A stretch of 64,000 nucleotides of DNA, from assembly GCA_003640385.1 (NCBI GenBank), contig RCAB01000054.1, positions 1 to 64,000 of the forward strand. Reading direction: 5' to 3'. Below, piece after piece: positions 1 to 11,600 of the stretch. This DNA is from Setaria digitata (Eukaryota; Nematoda; Chromadorea; Rhabditida; Setariidae). The notes beneath the pieces were generated by a model that worked only from the letters and a program-made list of their open reading frames with translations, made no database searches and was not told the DNA's origin. The first letter of the stretch is position 1. Every line of letters starts with the position of its first letter. The translations under genes and the position numbers were made by a program.

Positions 1-1689
1 CCATTGACTTTTTGTTCCAGCCAAATCTTTTTAGGCAGTAAAGCGTTTATAATCCATAGTTGTTTCCACTGTCATAATATATTGTTGTTTCTGAAGAGTT
101 ACCTAAAATTTGCTTAATATGCTTTGGACAATTGCAACTGGAATTGAAAATCTGTTTGTTAACCGAAAACGTTTTGATCATTATTATAGATTGATAAACA
201 AAGACAGTCCTTTTATTGCGGTACAATACGTCAAACATTTTGCTGAACACAGTATTCGCATTTAATTTCATCTGTTCCCTTGGAACATAAATTCAAATAT
301 TTCTTTGTTATAATGAATATCAATGAACATAAGAGGTTGGAATTAGACCTCTCAAATGGAGGTTTCCAAACAAGATAGTGGCAATGGGTTCTAGGTAGCC
401 CTACGTATGTGTTATTGTTTTCGTTGTGCGGTGGTGGAATCGTTTAATTAATTAAGATTATAGTTTGAAGGATTTCGTAAGGAATATCTCGGGATTTCGG
501 AGTAGCTACGGAATTATTGTATTATTCTCGTTTGTTACTATTTTGGAGATGTCTAAGCGTTTCCATTGTGTGGCAAAACTGAGGGATATGGTAAATAGTT
601 GATTTTGCGGGAAATAGATTTTCCGAGAACATAATAATAATAATAATAATAATGATTATACGTTTGAGGCAAATCGATACTTTTTTTTTTTCTTTTGTTT
701 GGCCAAGTTCGAATGGAGCAAGCTGAAGTAGCTTTGAAGTAGATGATTGGACTTACATGCTACGATTACAAAATTATTTCTAAATTTCATACTATAGTAT
801 TTTGACTCTGTAGTTTGTTTTTCGTCTTAATTAGCATGTAAATTCCCGGTCATTATAATTAGGATTGAGATTTGTTTGCACTAGCCATATAGGAAATCTT
901 CGATATAATTGAAACTAAAAAATATTTTAGAAATTTAATTCTATTTCAAGTATGCAACCATGTTGAATCATTAAACAATTAATAAACAAAAATGATTGGA
1001 AGATTTGAAAAAATCTAACATATCTTGTTCTTTTATATGCCATAATTGCTGTTTATTATGGTATGATTCATTCATTATTTTTTCAAAAAAAAAAACTTTT
1101 CGAATAGAAGTTCTCATAGAGCAAAAATTTCATCATTTCAGAAATTTTTTCATTCCTCCCTTTGTTTTTTCTTCCTGTTCAAAAAAACTCAAGTACCGAA
1201 ACATTAGTTAACAGTTAATTCAATTCATATATTTCAGTATCATCTTTATATCGCTTACTGTATATAATATCCTAAGCATAATTAATTATTTCCCATTTCT
1301 AAGGAAATAATTAGGGCCAAGCTGTTGAAAATGAATTGAACATATATTGTCCCCAGTATTATCGGTCCCTTGAAAAACGAACGGCCAATTCGCCATGCTT
1401 AGTAATCGATCCTATCGTATACCAGCAACTTTGCTATAAAAAAAAAATCTACGGATAAATAGATAGACAGACAGGGAGACAGACAGAGAGACAGACCCAT
1501 AACCAATGATGGTGCCAAGGAAGGTGGAAGGAATGATGTGTTCCGATGAGTCATCCGGTGAATGGTCGAGATAGCAGGAGGTCGAGGAGTTCGACCGCTG
1601 ACGAATGATTCATTTGTTAGGATTGTGGTGTCCTTCCGAGACGATCCTTCTTCTCTCTCTCCTTTTGCGTTCCACGTAGAACTTGCTAA

Positions 1690-1880
1690 GACACGGAATC
1701 TCGCACGTTCACTTACGTGTACCAAATATGCTCACGTGTATCAAACATTATCAGCCTATGCTCATTTACGTCTATCAAACATCATCAATCGATCCTCACT
1801 TATGTCTATCAGAACTGATCAGCATGTGTTCGTTCGCTTCTGTTAAACATTTATCAAACTGTGTTCACTCATACGGAGCA
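1690..1880. repeat. Degenerate tandem repeat (about 30 nt unit)
   Basis: Three to four imperfect units of the form CTCA(c/t)TTACGT-CTATCAAACAT occur in a row, for example around 1728-1755, 1760-1785 and 1797-1830. The units differ at many positions, so this is an old array rather than a fresh microsatellite. It lies in a GC-richer island with no recognisable coding capacity. Confidence 0.5.
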
Positions 1881-2900
1881 TTTTTATCAGTCTCATTTTT
1901 ACTTACGTGGAGCATCTTTTCAGGATTTTCTATTTGAGTCATTTTTGTCGCAAAAAAAAAAAAAAAAAAAAGTGTACAAACTAAAATAAGCAGGTGAAAA
2001 CAGAAGGGACTTGAAGAAGTCATCTTTACGTTACGTGAAAAGGAAAAGTGAAATTGAAGAGCGATGAATCAGCATCTTCACTGTTGAATTCTTTTTCACC
2101 TGTTTGTCTAGCCAGAATTTGTCATGTCTTAAAATGTTCCATTCAAATTAATGAAATTAAGAGATTTGGATGATAACTTTAATAGTTACGTGGAAGGGGC
2201 AACTTTTGCATGATGCAAAATTACCTGATTCGAACTTCTCTTTCAAATCTATAGAGCGATATCACTATGGATATGGGATATGTTATGCGCTGTTTATACA
2301 TCATGCTTATTTAGTCTTTATTGTATATTGATTATTAATTAAAGGATAGTTAAATTAATTATGAGAGAATTAAATGTATAGCATTAGTGATTATAATTGT
2401 TCATCTTTGAAGATCATAACTTGTAATTTTCTATTCGGTAAAATTTTATAATTTTTAGGAATTTCAAAATTCCACAACAACAAGGTATGTATTTAATGGA
2501 ATGTAATCATTTATTGTAATTTTCTCATATTGGTTTATTTTTTAATTTTATCTATCCCTGAATTTCACATTTCATTTTTCACTTTTTTTTTCTTTTTTTT
2601 CTTTTTTTTTTCTACTATATGTTCTAAAACTTTTCATTCCATTTGTCTTACTTTTATCCGTCTATCAGCTTTTATTTCAACAACTACACTTAATTAATTG
2701 TCCGCATTGCTGAAACAACTTGTAGATTTCAAGTAATTTCTAGCCTCATTTACTGCACTAATTTTTATATTATCATTCGAAATTACTTTTATTATTTGCA
2801 TATTGATATTATAAAATATTTAAAGATGAATGGGCACTACTCTCTATGGTTCAATTATCTAAAAGATTAATTAATGACCAATTAAGGTAGGCATATTTCA

Positions 2901-3086
2901 CTGGAATAATTTTTCTCCAAAAAAGAAAATAAAATCACTGATATTGATAATGATATGACATTACACTTTGTATGATGTGATAAAATTACTGTNGCTGGAA
3001 TAATTTTTCTCCAAAAAAGAAAATAAAATCATTGATATTGATAATGATATGACATTACACTTTGTATGATGTGATAAAATTACTGT
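2901..3086. repeat. Near-identical 92-nt direct repeat around a single N
   Basis: Bases 2901-2992 and 2995-3086 are almost identical and are separated by one N at 2993. This is the pattern of two overlapping contig ends that were abutted instead of merged, so it is most likely an assembly artefact rather than a biological duplication. Confidence 0.75.
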
Positions 3087-4601
3087 TCATAAGAAGATCG
3101 AGATTTCACCATTGTTCCATAACTAAGATTTGTTATGTACATACTGATAACAGGGGTAAAAACAAAAATTACTGTCTAATCTCTTTGTTTCCAAATTCTT
3201 TCGTTTCTCGTATTGCTAGCAAATAGATGTGATTGTTTGTCAGTAAACATTAGCTTAAAATGTTTATTTATTGTGATACTTGAAATTCATGTCACTAATA
3301 ATGGATGTATTGCTAACATCCATTATAGGTGATCATCTTGAGAGTTGTTTAATTTTTGATAAGAAAAAAGAAAAAAAAAAACTTTTCAATAATATGTTTC
3401 GCTCTGAATGCTTCATTCAACCTATTAAAGTTGGAAATTTTAGTATTACCTTTCTGCTCACTTCCTACGACAACTTCCAAGCCTACAGAAATATTTATCA
3501 TGTAGTAGTGTTTTCATTTCCAGGAAACTATTAATAGATCATTAATTTCAATGATTCATTGCACTTTTTAACTTCTAGCAGCATTATATATATGTCCTTA
3601 CATGTAATCATCAAACCTGTTGAAGATTCAGTGTGTAAAAAACGCTAATGATAATACTAAAGATATGATAATAGATGAATGATGATGATTATGTGGTAAA
3701 GATGATAATGATGAATCATGATAAAAATAGTAATAAGAATGATAATGATGTATTTAAGGCGGTCTGTTTTATTGAGTTGCCTTGAAGAGGTGGCAATTTC
3801 TTCTCTTTTTTTTTTTTTAAAAAAAAACGAAATGCGCGTAGAGGCATGTATGAGGAAATGAAATGAGTTGCTGTGAGGAAGGAAATAGAACGAACGCCTT
3901 CAGTGTTAGTAGTAGCCCCGGGTGGATTCTACCGGATGGACGGGGAAATACGAGAAAACTAGCCGATCTTCCGCGGAACAGAAAGAGGAAAGAACGGGAC
4001 AGAGCGGGGGAGGTGTGGGGGGGGGGGGGACACTCTCTGTAGACGGTGTGACATTCACATCTATATTTCATACGGAACACTATTGACATTGGTGTGTGTT
4101 TTAGAAAGAGAAGGAAAAAGTCGATGTGATTGCTTGCATTGCTCTTCTCTTTAATTCAAACTTTCCATTTCAAATTCTTTTTCTTTTCTCTCCTTTTTTT
4201 TTTTTTTGGTGTCTTTTTAGATGTTCAATTTGATATGTGTAATTTTGAAGTGATAGAATAAGGAAAGGAGGAGAGGGGGAGAAGGGGGGGGGGGGGAAAA
4301 AAAAGAAGGAATTATAATGTTCTTTCTTCATTTTACTCTTCTCCTACTGATAACATTCTATTCCTACTTTACTGATTCAGATTTTGACAGATACTGTTTA
4401 TTCCTGGCGGATATTCTACATTTCTTGCTTTTCATTTGTTACTCATAAAATTTAAATTAGTTATTGGATGCTTAGTAGGCTTATTCTTTAATAATTAAAT
4501 GGTTGATTTCACTATCATTTGCGTTACTTTTGCGAGTACCAAACTGTAATTACTAAATATTACTTCACTTTCAGCTTGCCTAATTTTGTGAAGTGTTCGA
4601 A

Positions 4602-7364
4602 ATGGAGCAGAAATCATATGTTAGTAGTAATGCTATGTCATTTGTTTCTCATTTATGTTTTCTGCATAATGAAAATATGATAGCTTAATTGAGGGTAACA
4701 TCAAATTGTGGATAAATTTGAAAGTCTATATTTTAAGCTCTTTTCCAGAGATATTTATGTAAAAGACAGTGGCATATTAAATGATTTTCGAGAAATATGT
4801 TATGTTCCTTACTCATAGTTTAATTTATCACCTTTAAAACCAGTTTTGAAATATATGGTAAATATTTTGATTTAATTATATTAATAAATCACTTACAGCC
4901 AATTCCATATCGCAGTCAACTGCAAGAGAAGATTGAACCTGGACAAACATTGATTATTAAAGGTTCAACGATTGATGAAAGCCAACGGTAATGAATTTTT
5001 TTCTTTTTGGAGAAGTAAAACTAACAAACGAGCATTATTTAATTTTTTTCAAGGCTAAACGATGATACGACCTTTTTATTTTAACAATCGTTTTATTTCA
5101 ATAATCAAATTATATATATATATATATAAAAATTATATATATATATATATATATATAATTTTTATATGAATACGAATTCTTATGCTGGTGAAAAAAGTAA
5201 AAGCTATGATGTATTAATTTTCCTTTAGATTTACTGTGAATTTGCATTGCAAATCGGCGGACTTTAGTGGAAACGATGTACCACTCCACATGTCAATTCG
5301 ATTTGACGAAGGAAAAGTTAGTTCCTGTTTAAACTTTCCATCTTTAAACCTACTCCTTCTAGTTGTTTTTTTTTTTCTTGGCTAATCTAGTCCGAAAAAA
5401 TTCTCCACATATTTCAACCACTGTTACAAAATTAACTTGTCGGAACTACTAAACATTANATTTTCCTTTAGATTTACTGTGAATTTGCATTGCAAATCGG
5501 CGGACTTTAGTGGAAACGATGTACCACTCCACATGTCAATTCGATTTGACGAAGGAAAAGTTAGTTCCTGTTTAAACTTTCCATCTTTAAACCTACTCCT
5601 TCTAGCTGTTTTTTTTTTTTGGCTAATCTAGTCCGAAAAAATTCTCCACATATTTCAACCACTGTTACAAAATTAACTTGTCGGAACTACTAAACATTAT
5701 GAAACATTGCTTACAATTAAGTCGTTGTCATTGATATCAGCTGCTCCGTTTAAGCGTTAAAATTATAGCCAAGTATTCGGTAGAAAAAATTTGGTAACAC
5801 GCTCTTGCAGATTGTNGTTAACTTGTCGGGACTACTAAACATTATGAAACATTGCTTACAATTAAGTCGTTGTCATTGATATCAGCTGTTCCGTTTAAGC
5901 GTTAAAATTATANAGCTGCTCCGTTTAAGCGTTAAAATTATAGCCAAGTATTCGGTAGAAAAAATTTGGTAACACGCTCTTGCAGATTGTGATGAATAGT
6001 TTTTCGAATGGAGAATGGGGTAAAGAGGAACGTAAAAGCCTTCCGTTCAAAAAAGGAACACCTTTTGATGTCCGAATTCGAGCACATGATGATCGATATC
6101 AGGTATAGTCGCTCCCACGTAGTTTAGTGTTTACATTTTGTAATCATTCGATAAAGAATATATTGCTTTTAGGCTCATATAGATGTACTCAAGTTAAATT
6201 AGATTTCTTCGCTTGATAATGAGGGAAGAATGAGCTATGTATTTTGATCAAAAAATTAATTGCAAAACATGAAAGTGAAATTGGCATAGATTTTCTGCGA
6301 CCAGAAGGAGTTCAAGGATTTCGAACATCGCTTGCCACTATCCTCCGTGTCTCACCTATCAATTGATGGCGATTTATATCTCAATCAAGTGCATTGGGGT
6401 GGAAAATATTATGTTAGTCGTGTTTAGAAAAATAAAACTGTTTCATTTATTTTGAACTATAAAATGTCCGGTCGTAATTCCATTGCACTGGCCAGGATAT
6501 AGAAATGGTTCTGAGTGAAGATTTCGAGTAATTTCAGCCCATACCTTATGAAAGCGGTATTGCACAAGGTTTGAGTGTAGGTAGAACTCTGATGGTATTT
6601 TTATGCCCGGAAAAGAAAGCAAAACGTTTCAATATTAATTTATTGAAAAGGAATGGCGATATCGCACTGCACTTCAATCCACGCTTTGATGAAAAGGTCT
6701 TTTTACAATTACAGCTGTAAAATTTCTCAAACTTAAAAAAGTAAGAGTTGATATGTTAATTAGCGGAGGAACAGTAAATTGTATACTGCCTATTGTATAG
6801 ACTATAAGGTCAACTTTTTATTACATGATTTCAGGTTGTATTGTTACATTTTTTTTAGACAGTTGTCCGCAATGCTCTCCAAGCTGGTGATTGGGGCAAT
6901 GAGGAGAAAGAGGGCAAAATCCCATTCGAAAAAGGCGTCGGAGCTGATTTAAAGATTACCAATGAGGAATACGGATTTCAGGTTTCTTGAAATTTCAAAC
7001 CAAAAACCAGTTTTAAATCATTTAAAATTAAATAAAGAAGATTAAATGAAGTTAAAAAAGGTTAAATAAAAAAGTTGAGGAACCGAAGCTATATTCCGAT
7101 ATCAAATTTAACATTAAAATGAGAGCTGTAACAAAAAATTGCACTTGCTAATTTTATTAGCAAAAAAGATGGATACTTTTGGGCAAATAAATTTTTCACA
7201 GCTTTTATTTTATATTCATTGTCACCTTTAATTGAACTAATTCATTATAGATTTACGTCAATGATGTACGATTTTGCTCATTTGCCCATCGTTCCGACCC
7301 TCATGATATCACTGGTTTGCAAATTCAAGGCGATGTCGAACTTACAGGCATACAAATTCATTGA
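4602..7364 (+). CDS. Tandem-repeat galectin (two carbohydrate-recognition domains)
   Basis: Exons: 4602-4619, 4899-4987, 5229-5316 (duplicated as 5472-5559), 5986-6102, 6290-6412, 6538-6696, 6859-6981, 7251-7364; all phases agree and give 276 residues. The beta-galactoside-binding lectin has two domains. CRD1 (about 7-146) contains PGQTLIIKG, LHMSIRFDEGK, NGEWGKEER and LSIDGDLYLNQVHW. CRD2 (about 148-276) contains LHFNPRFDEK, VRNALQAGDWGNEEKE and FAHRSDPHDI, ending in GIQIH. CRD2 keeps the canonical H-N-P-R and W-E-(R/K) sugar contacts; CRD1 has HMSIR instead of HFNPR, as in other nematode two-domain galectins. A TTTCAG acceptor at 4574 lies 27 nt before the short first coding exon MEQKSY, consistent with trans-splicing. 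Nematode galectins of this type are often secreted without a signal peptide, and none is seen here. The duplicated exon is treated as an assembly artefact. Confident family call; the first exon is inferred from its splice donor and phase. Confidence 0.93.
5106..5166. repeat. AT-rich palindrome in galectin intron
   Basis: Two (AT)n runs flank the sequence AAAAATT and end in AATTTTTATA, making a long self-complementary stretch inside the second galectin intron. It is probably a slippage-prone microsatellite. Confidence 0.7.
5219..5985. repeat. Triple single-N join with overlapping duplicated flanks (assembly artefact)
   Basis: Single Ns at 5459, 5816 and 5913 each separate sequences that repeat one another. 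About 240 nt including a galectin exon (5229-5316) recurs at 5472-5559. The intron segment following it recurs around 5816 and 5913 with one or two base differences. The small differences may be haplotype variants. Only one copy of the exon is needed to keep the galectin frame. Confidence 0.8.
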
Positions 7365-8624
7365 TGAAAAGAAGCATACTTTGTTAATACCAGACATATA
7401 TTTATCCGAGTTCTGGATTATATTCTTTTTTTTTTTTCCTTGGCTAGTAATGCTTTTATACTTCATTGCTAATCCCTCTTATCTCGTTTATCGTAATTCA
7501 CTGTTAAGTGTTATGGTTCCTTGGTAGTAAACAACTAATCAGCGTATGCTGCTATATTTTGCCTTGGAGAAGTGAATTATGCCAGCTCTGTTTCGGTTGC
7601 GGGTGTTGAAGTTGTAACGGAAATGAATTGCTGGTATAATTTACATTTTTCAGTGTAGACAGTTAACTTCATTCGTCGTTGTTCACATACTTCATCTCTT
7701 TTAGCACATAAAATTCATTTCAACACTAAATTAGATTTCCAGGGAAATCCAAAGTCGTGAACTATTGATTTGAGTTACTTTCGTTGTCACATTGAACATA
7801 GCACTTCATTCCATCCCCGTGCATTCTTAAGCATTCTTATTTTTTTTCTTTTTTTTTTTTTTTTTCTCGTAATGTTTTAATATGTGCAAATAATTGAGTA
7901 GTATTGGTCACAAAAAAATTTAATATTCAATCATTTATAAATTATGAAGTGCAAATGGAGAGAATCACTCTTCTGCAATTTTAAGTTTAATCATGCAATA
8001 TTCAAGCATTCTTATGCTTCATAAAGTATCATCTATGGCGGTGCTTATTGTTTCGGCTTCTGAATATTGGGAAAATTCAACCCATAATTTCAAGTCAAGA
8101 ACGCTTGTTTTAATATACCACGTATAAAAATTGACTGTTTGTCCAGTTTATCTGCCCCAGAAAATAACTGCTTCGTTCATGATGATATAAATAGTGAAGA
8201 ATTCAATTTGGATATGAAGAACGTTGAAACTTCGCGCAGAAGTAAAAACAGGAAATTGCCGTTGTCGATGCTTTATAGAGTAAGAGGGATAGACATGGAT
8301 CGTCTGCAGTGTATAATTATCTGTGACTTTCTGATATTCGCGAAACAAGCAACTTTAAAACTTAGCCAGGTTGGGCAATTCCCAAACTTTTTGTGAATTA
8401 CTCAGTATCCATTTTTATATATATGCTTAATTTCTAGTGGCAGCACGAGAAATAATCTTGTAATCTTGTGAAAGTTGTTAGAAATTATGGCATTAATTGA
8501 TGTCAAAATTAAAATTAGAATTCATACAGCGAAGATTCGGTTACCTGATTGCTAAAACTCTTCGTTGCTCATTTGGATTTTTCAAGTGAAAAAAATTTGT
8601 ACTAATTTGAAAAGTGGTCTTCAG
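7365..8624. other. Intergenic between galectin and PIGG
   Basis: The stretch is mostly AT-rich. One plus-strand open stretch, about 8148-8396, follows an acceptor-like TTTGTCCAG and has coding-like composition. It has no recognisable domain, so it is noted but not called as a gene. Confidence 0.5.
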
Positions 8625-11600
8625 ATGTATCCAAGGAATCGTTGGGTTTTGTTGTTGTTGTTGTGTTTATCGCAGATTGCTATTGTCTCTTTCTTCAGTT
8701 CTGGATTTATCTCGAAAAAACTACATTCGTTGGATTCAGATGATGGAGGGAATCTGAGCAACTTCCTCAATGGTATGAAATCGAGTTGACATTTTTGGGG
8801 AAAGGAACTAAAGGATAGCTTAAACGAAAAGTTGCATCAATCAAACTACCTGGCTGCATTTGAACACATTAATTTTGTAACTGTTACCACCGATCATTCA
8901 TTGCGTCCGATCATTTACTTGCTAGTTCAATTTCTTCGTTATTCTCACCTACATGTATTTTGGATTGAGTTCATTTTAGCTACTTGTTTTGTCTCCTATT
9001 ACTTCCTAGAACTTCTGCCAGCCAGTCATAGAGTGGTATTATCGCGCAAAGTGATAGAGTATTTTTTGTTCTTGATTTCAGGATGCTCCAAGAAAAGTCT
9101 ACTGAAAAAGACATTAGAGAAAGGGACTGTGTCAAAAATGGTGATAATGGTAATTGACGCTTGGCAAGAGCGGTTTTTCTCTCGCCGAAAAGTCATGCAA
9201 TTTTTACATCAGCTAACAAGCAATGGTCAAGCAGTGGCTTTTACTGCACGTCTGCAAATACCTACTGTAACGATGCCGAGGATTAAAGTAGGCATTTATT
9301 TTAGGACTCCTCAGCTAAATCAAATCAGGTAAGGCATTTGCCATCAAGTTCTAGGCAATAACAGCTGGTGTGGTGCCGTCATTTGCCGATATAGTGAACA
9401 ATTTTGCATCCAGTTCCATATCAATCGATAATATTATTGATCGACTGAACGATAAAGGTTATAGGTGAGAGAAGATGACGATTATGTTGAAATTGAATTT
9501 CAGGTTGTTAAGGACATTTTATAGTTGAAATTCGCCTCACTTAAACTTAATTTTGGATACCTGGAGAGTTTCCTCATTATCTTTTAATTAATAAGGCTTG
9601 ATAGGGCTTCTTCATAAAGATGGTAGCACTGTTCAGAGAGAAAAGAAGAAATAAAACAGTGAAATCTGTCATGAATTCCAGTGACTGAAATCAAGTGTTG
9701 TTAGTCTTTAGGTGCACATTTTGTGGTGATGATACATGGCTACGGCTATTTCCTAATCGTTTTGATAACCATTCAGCAGGTGTCATGTCATTTTACGTCA
9801 ATGACTTCAGAGAAGTAACTTCTTTTTGGTAATAGATCTTTCTGAAAATGTTCTGTGCATTGTTTATTTATTGTAGTTCGTACCAGTCAAATTCACCTCA
9901 TTTAATAGCTCCTTTGACAAATATTCTACTTTTTGAGTTGGATATAAGAAACGAAGGAAGAGGACAGTGTTGTGGGATCTTTACTGTAGGGTTGCAAACA
10001 TGACATTTCGTATTTTATGTTCTTCACTAAACGATGCCAGCTCCATCATATATACCGAATAGGACTTTTAATTATTATGAAGATAGAGTGCTACTGATGT
10101 CACTTGTTGGAATAATTCATTCGAAATATTTTCAGGTTGACGACAGTGTAACTCTTTGTATGCGTGCACGATTTGCAACCACTTCTATCAAAACATGGGA
10201 TTTGATGATTTTACATTATTTGGGATTTGATCATATAGGTTAGTTAAAGAAAAAAGACTGCAATTTGCACATGTTTTTATTAATTTATTCAATGTGTTAA
10301 CTTAGCTATCTCCGTGATGAGAATCTTGGACCAAAGATGGTTTACCATTTTTGCTTCTTCCAATAATTTTCTTGAGATTTGTTGGGAAAATCATATTTTT
10401 CAGTAGCGGATTCCGAAAACAAGTTGCAGGAAATTATAATTTTAGGCCATTATTTGGGTGGCACACACAATGAAATCAATAATAAACTTATTGAAATGGA
10501 TTCTATTATCAAAGAACTGTACGAAAAGCTTCACGAAGTATGACAGATTGAGTTAAACAGATAGAAATACAGGATTTGACAGAATCAAAAATTAAGGATA
10601 TCTAGATATGAAGTAAAATGTCAAGTAAGCTTGGGACTAGTTGAAGCATAAGATGCTCCTTGTGTCTTATATCTTATTTATGAAGATAACTGTAATTTTA
10701 ATGATTTATTAGGAAATTAGGAGTAAGCCAGAATGTAGAGATTGGGAATTGAAATATGATTAACATTCGGTCATCTTATCTGTAATTCTGGCATGTCTGT
10801 AGAGTATGAATAGAGAATTTTTATATAGCCTTTGTAAAAATTCTAAAAAATTGAAATATCATTAATAAAGTTTACACATTTCAGATTTACAGTACCAATT
10901 TTTCCTTAATCATACTTGGAGATCATGGAATGACGGAAAGTGGAAATCATGGTGGTCCTTCAGAATTAGAAACTCTTGTGCCTATCGTTTATGTCGATGG
11001 AAGAAAGCGAACTACTAACCGAAATGTTCTTGGTGGTAGTTATTAAACTTTATTTTAACAATCAAGGCAGGTTAATTTTCTGCCTTGTAAATTAAGAGAA
11101 ATTCATTTATATGTATTGCGCATTCGTCATCACTAATAGGCATAGTAAATATGAGCAAGGGTCAGTCAAAATCACTTTTTTTTTTGTAGTGAAAATTAGT
11201 TTTGTGGTTATATTCTAATCGTCGCCAGTGTTTGTTAACTTTCAGCAGCATCAGTTGAACAGATCGATATTGTTCCTACATTGGCAACTTTGTTTAATGT
11301 TCCGATTCCGAAGGAGAATCTTGGTGTTACACTTTTCCCTTATATTGCCTTCGACCATTCAAATCTTTCAATGTTAATATCGGTACTGCAAAATATCGAA
11401 CAGTTTCGGAAATTAGGTGTATCATCGAGTAAGTATTGTTTTTTCTTCATTTATTAAACAATTTAATTCATAAAAAGTGCACATCGCTAATTTTTATATC
11501 CTGTTTCTCCATGGAGATACCTGGCACCATATCAATATTATATATACTGTTTAAAATTAGGCGAGTGGTTTCTTCAAATTATGTAGGAAATGAGGATTCA

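Larger units (their letters stand above)
1..4574. other. Intergenic, no supported gene
   Basis: No convincing exons were found. The stretch is AT-rich with poly-A/T tracts and a short AAT run near 630-655. It contains two GC-richer patches (about 1390-1850 and 3840-4080), one single-N join at 2993, and long homopolymers (G run near 4018-4030). A short open frame on the minus strand at 47-271 has no recognisable domain and is not called. Confidence 0.6.

Noticed and set aside
47..271. Minus-strand open frame of 74 residues at the window edge
   Set aside because: No domain, no clear splice partners and average AT-rich composition. It could be a terminal exon of a gene outside the window but this cannot be supported.
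2215..2290. tRNA-like B box (GTTCGAATC on the minus strand)
   Set aside because: No A box and no cloverleaf could be drawn around it.
5472..5559. Second copy of a galectin exon as a genuine duplicated exon
   Set aside because: It is bounded by a single N and its intron flanks are also duplicated, so an unmerged contig overlap explains it.
8832..9081. Open frame running into the second PIGG exon
   Set aside because: The family alignment begins at the TTTCAG acceptor before 9082, and the upstream part is the first intron read through.
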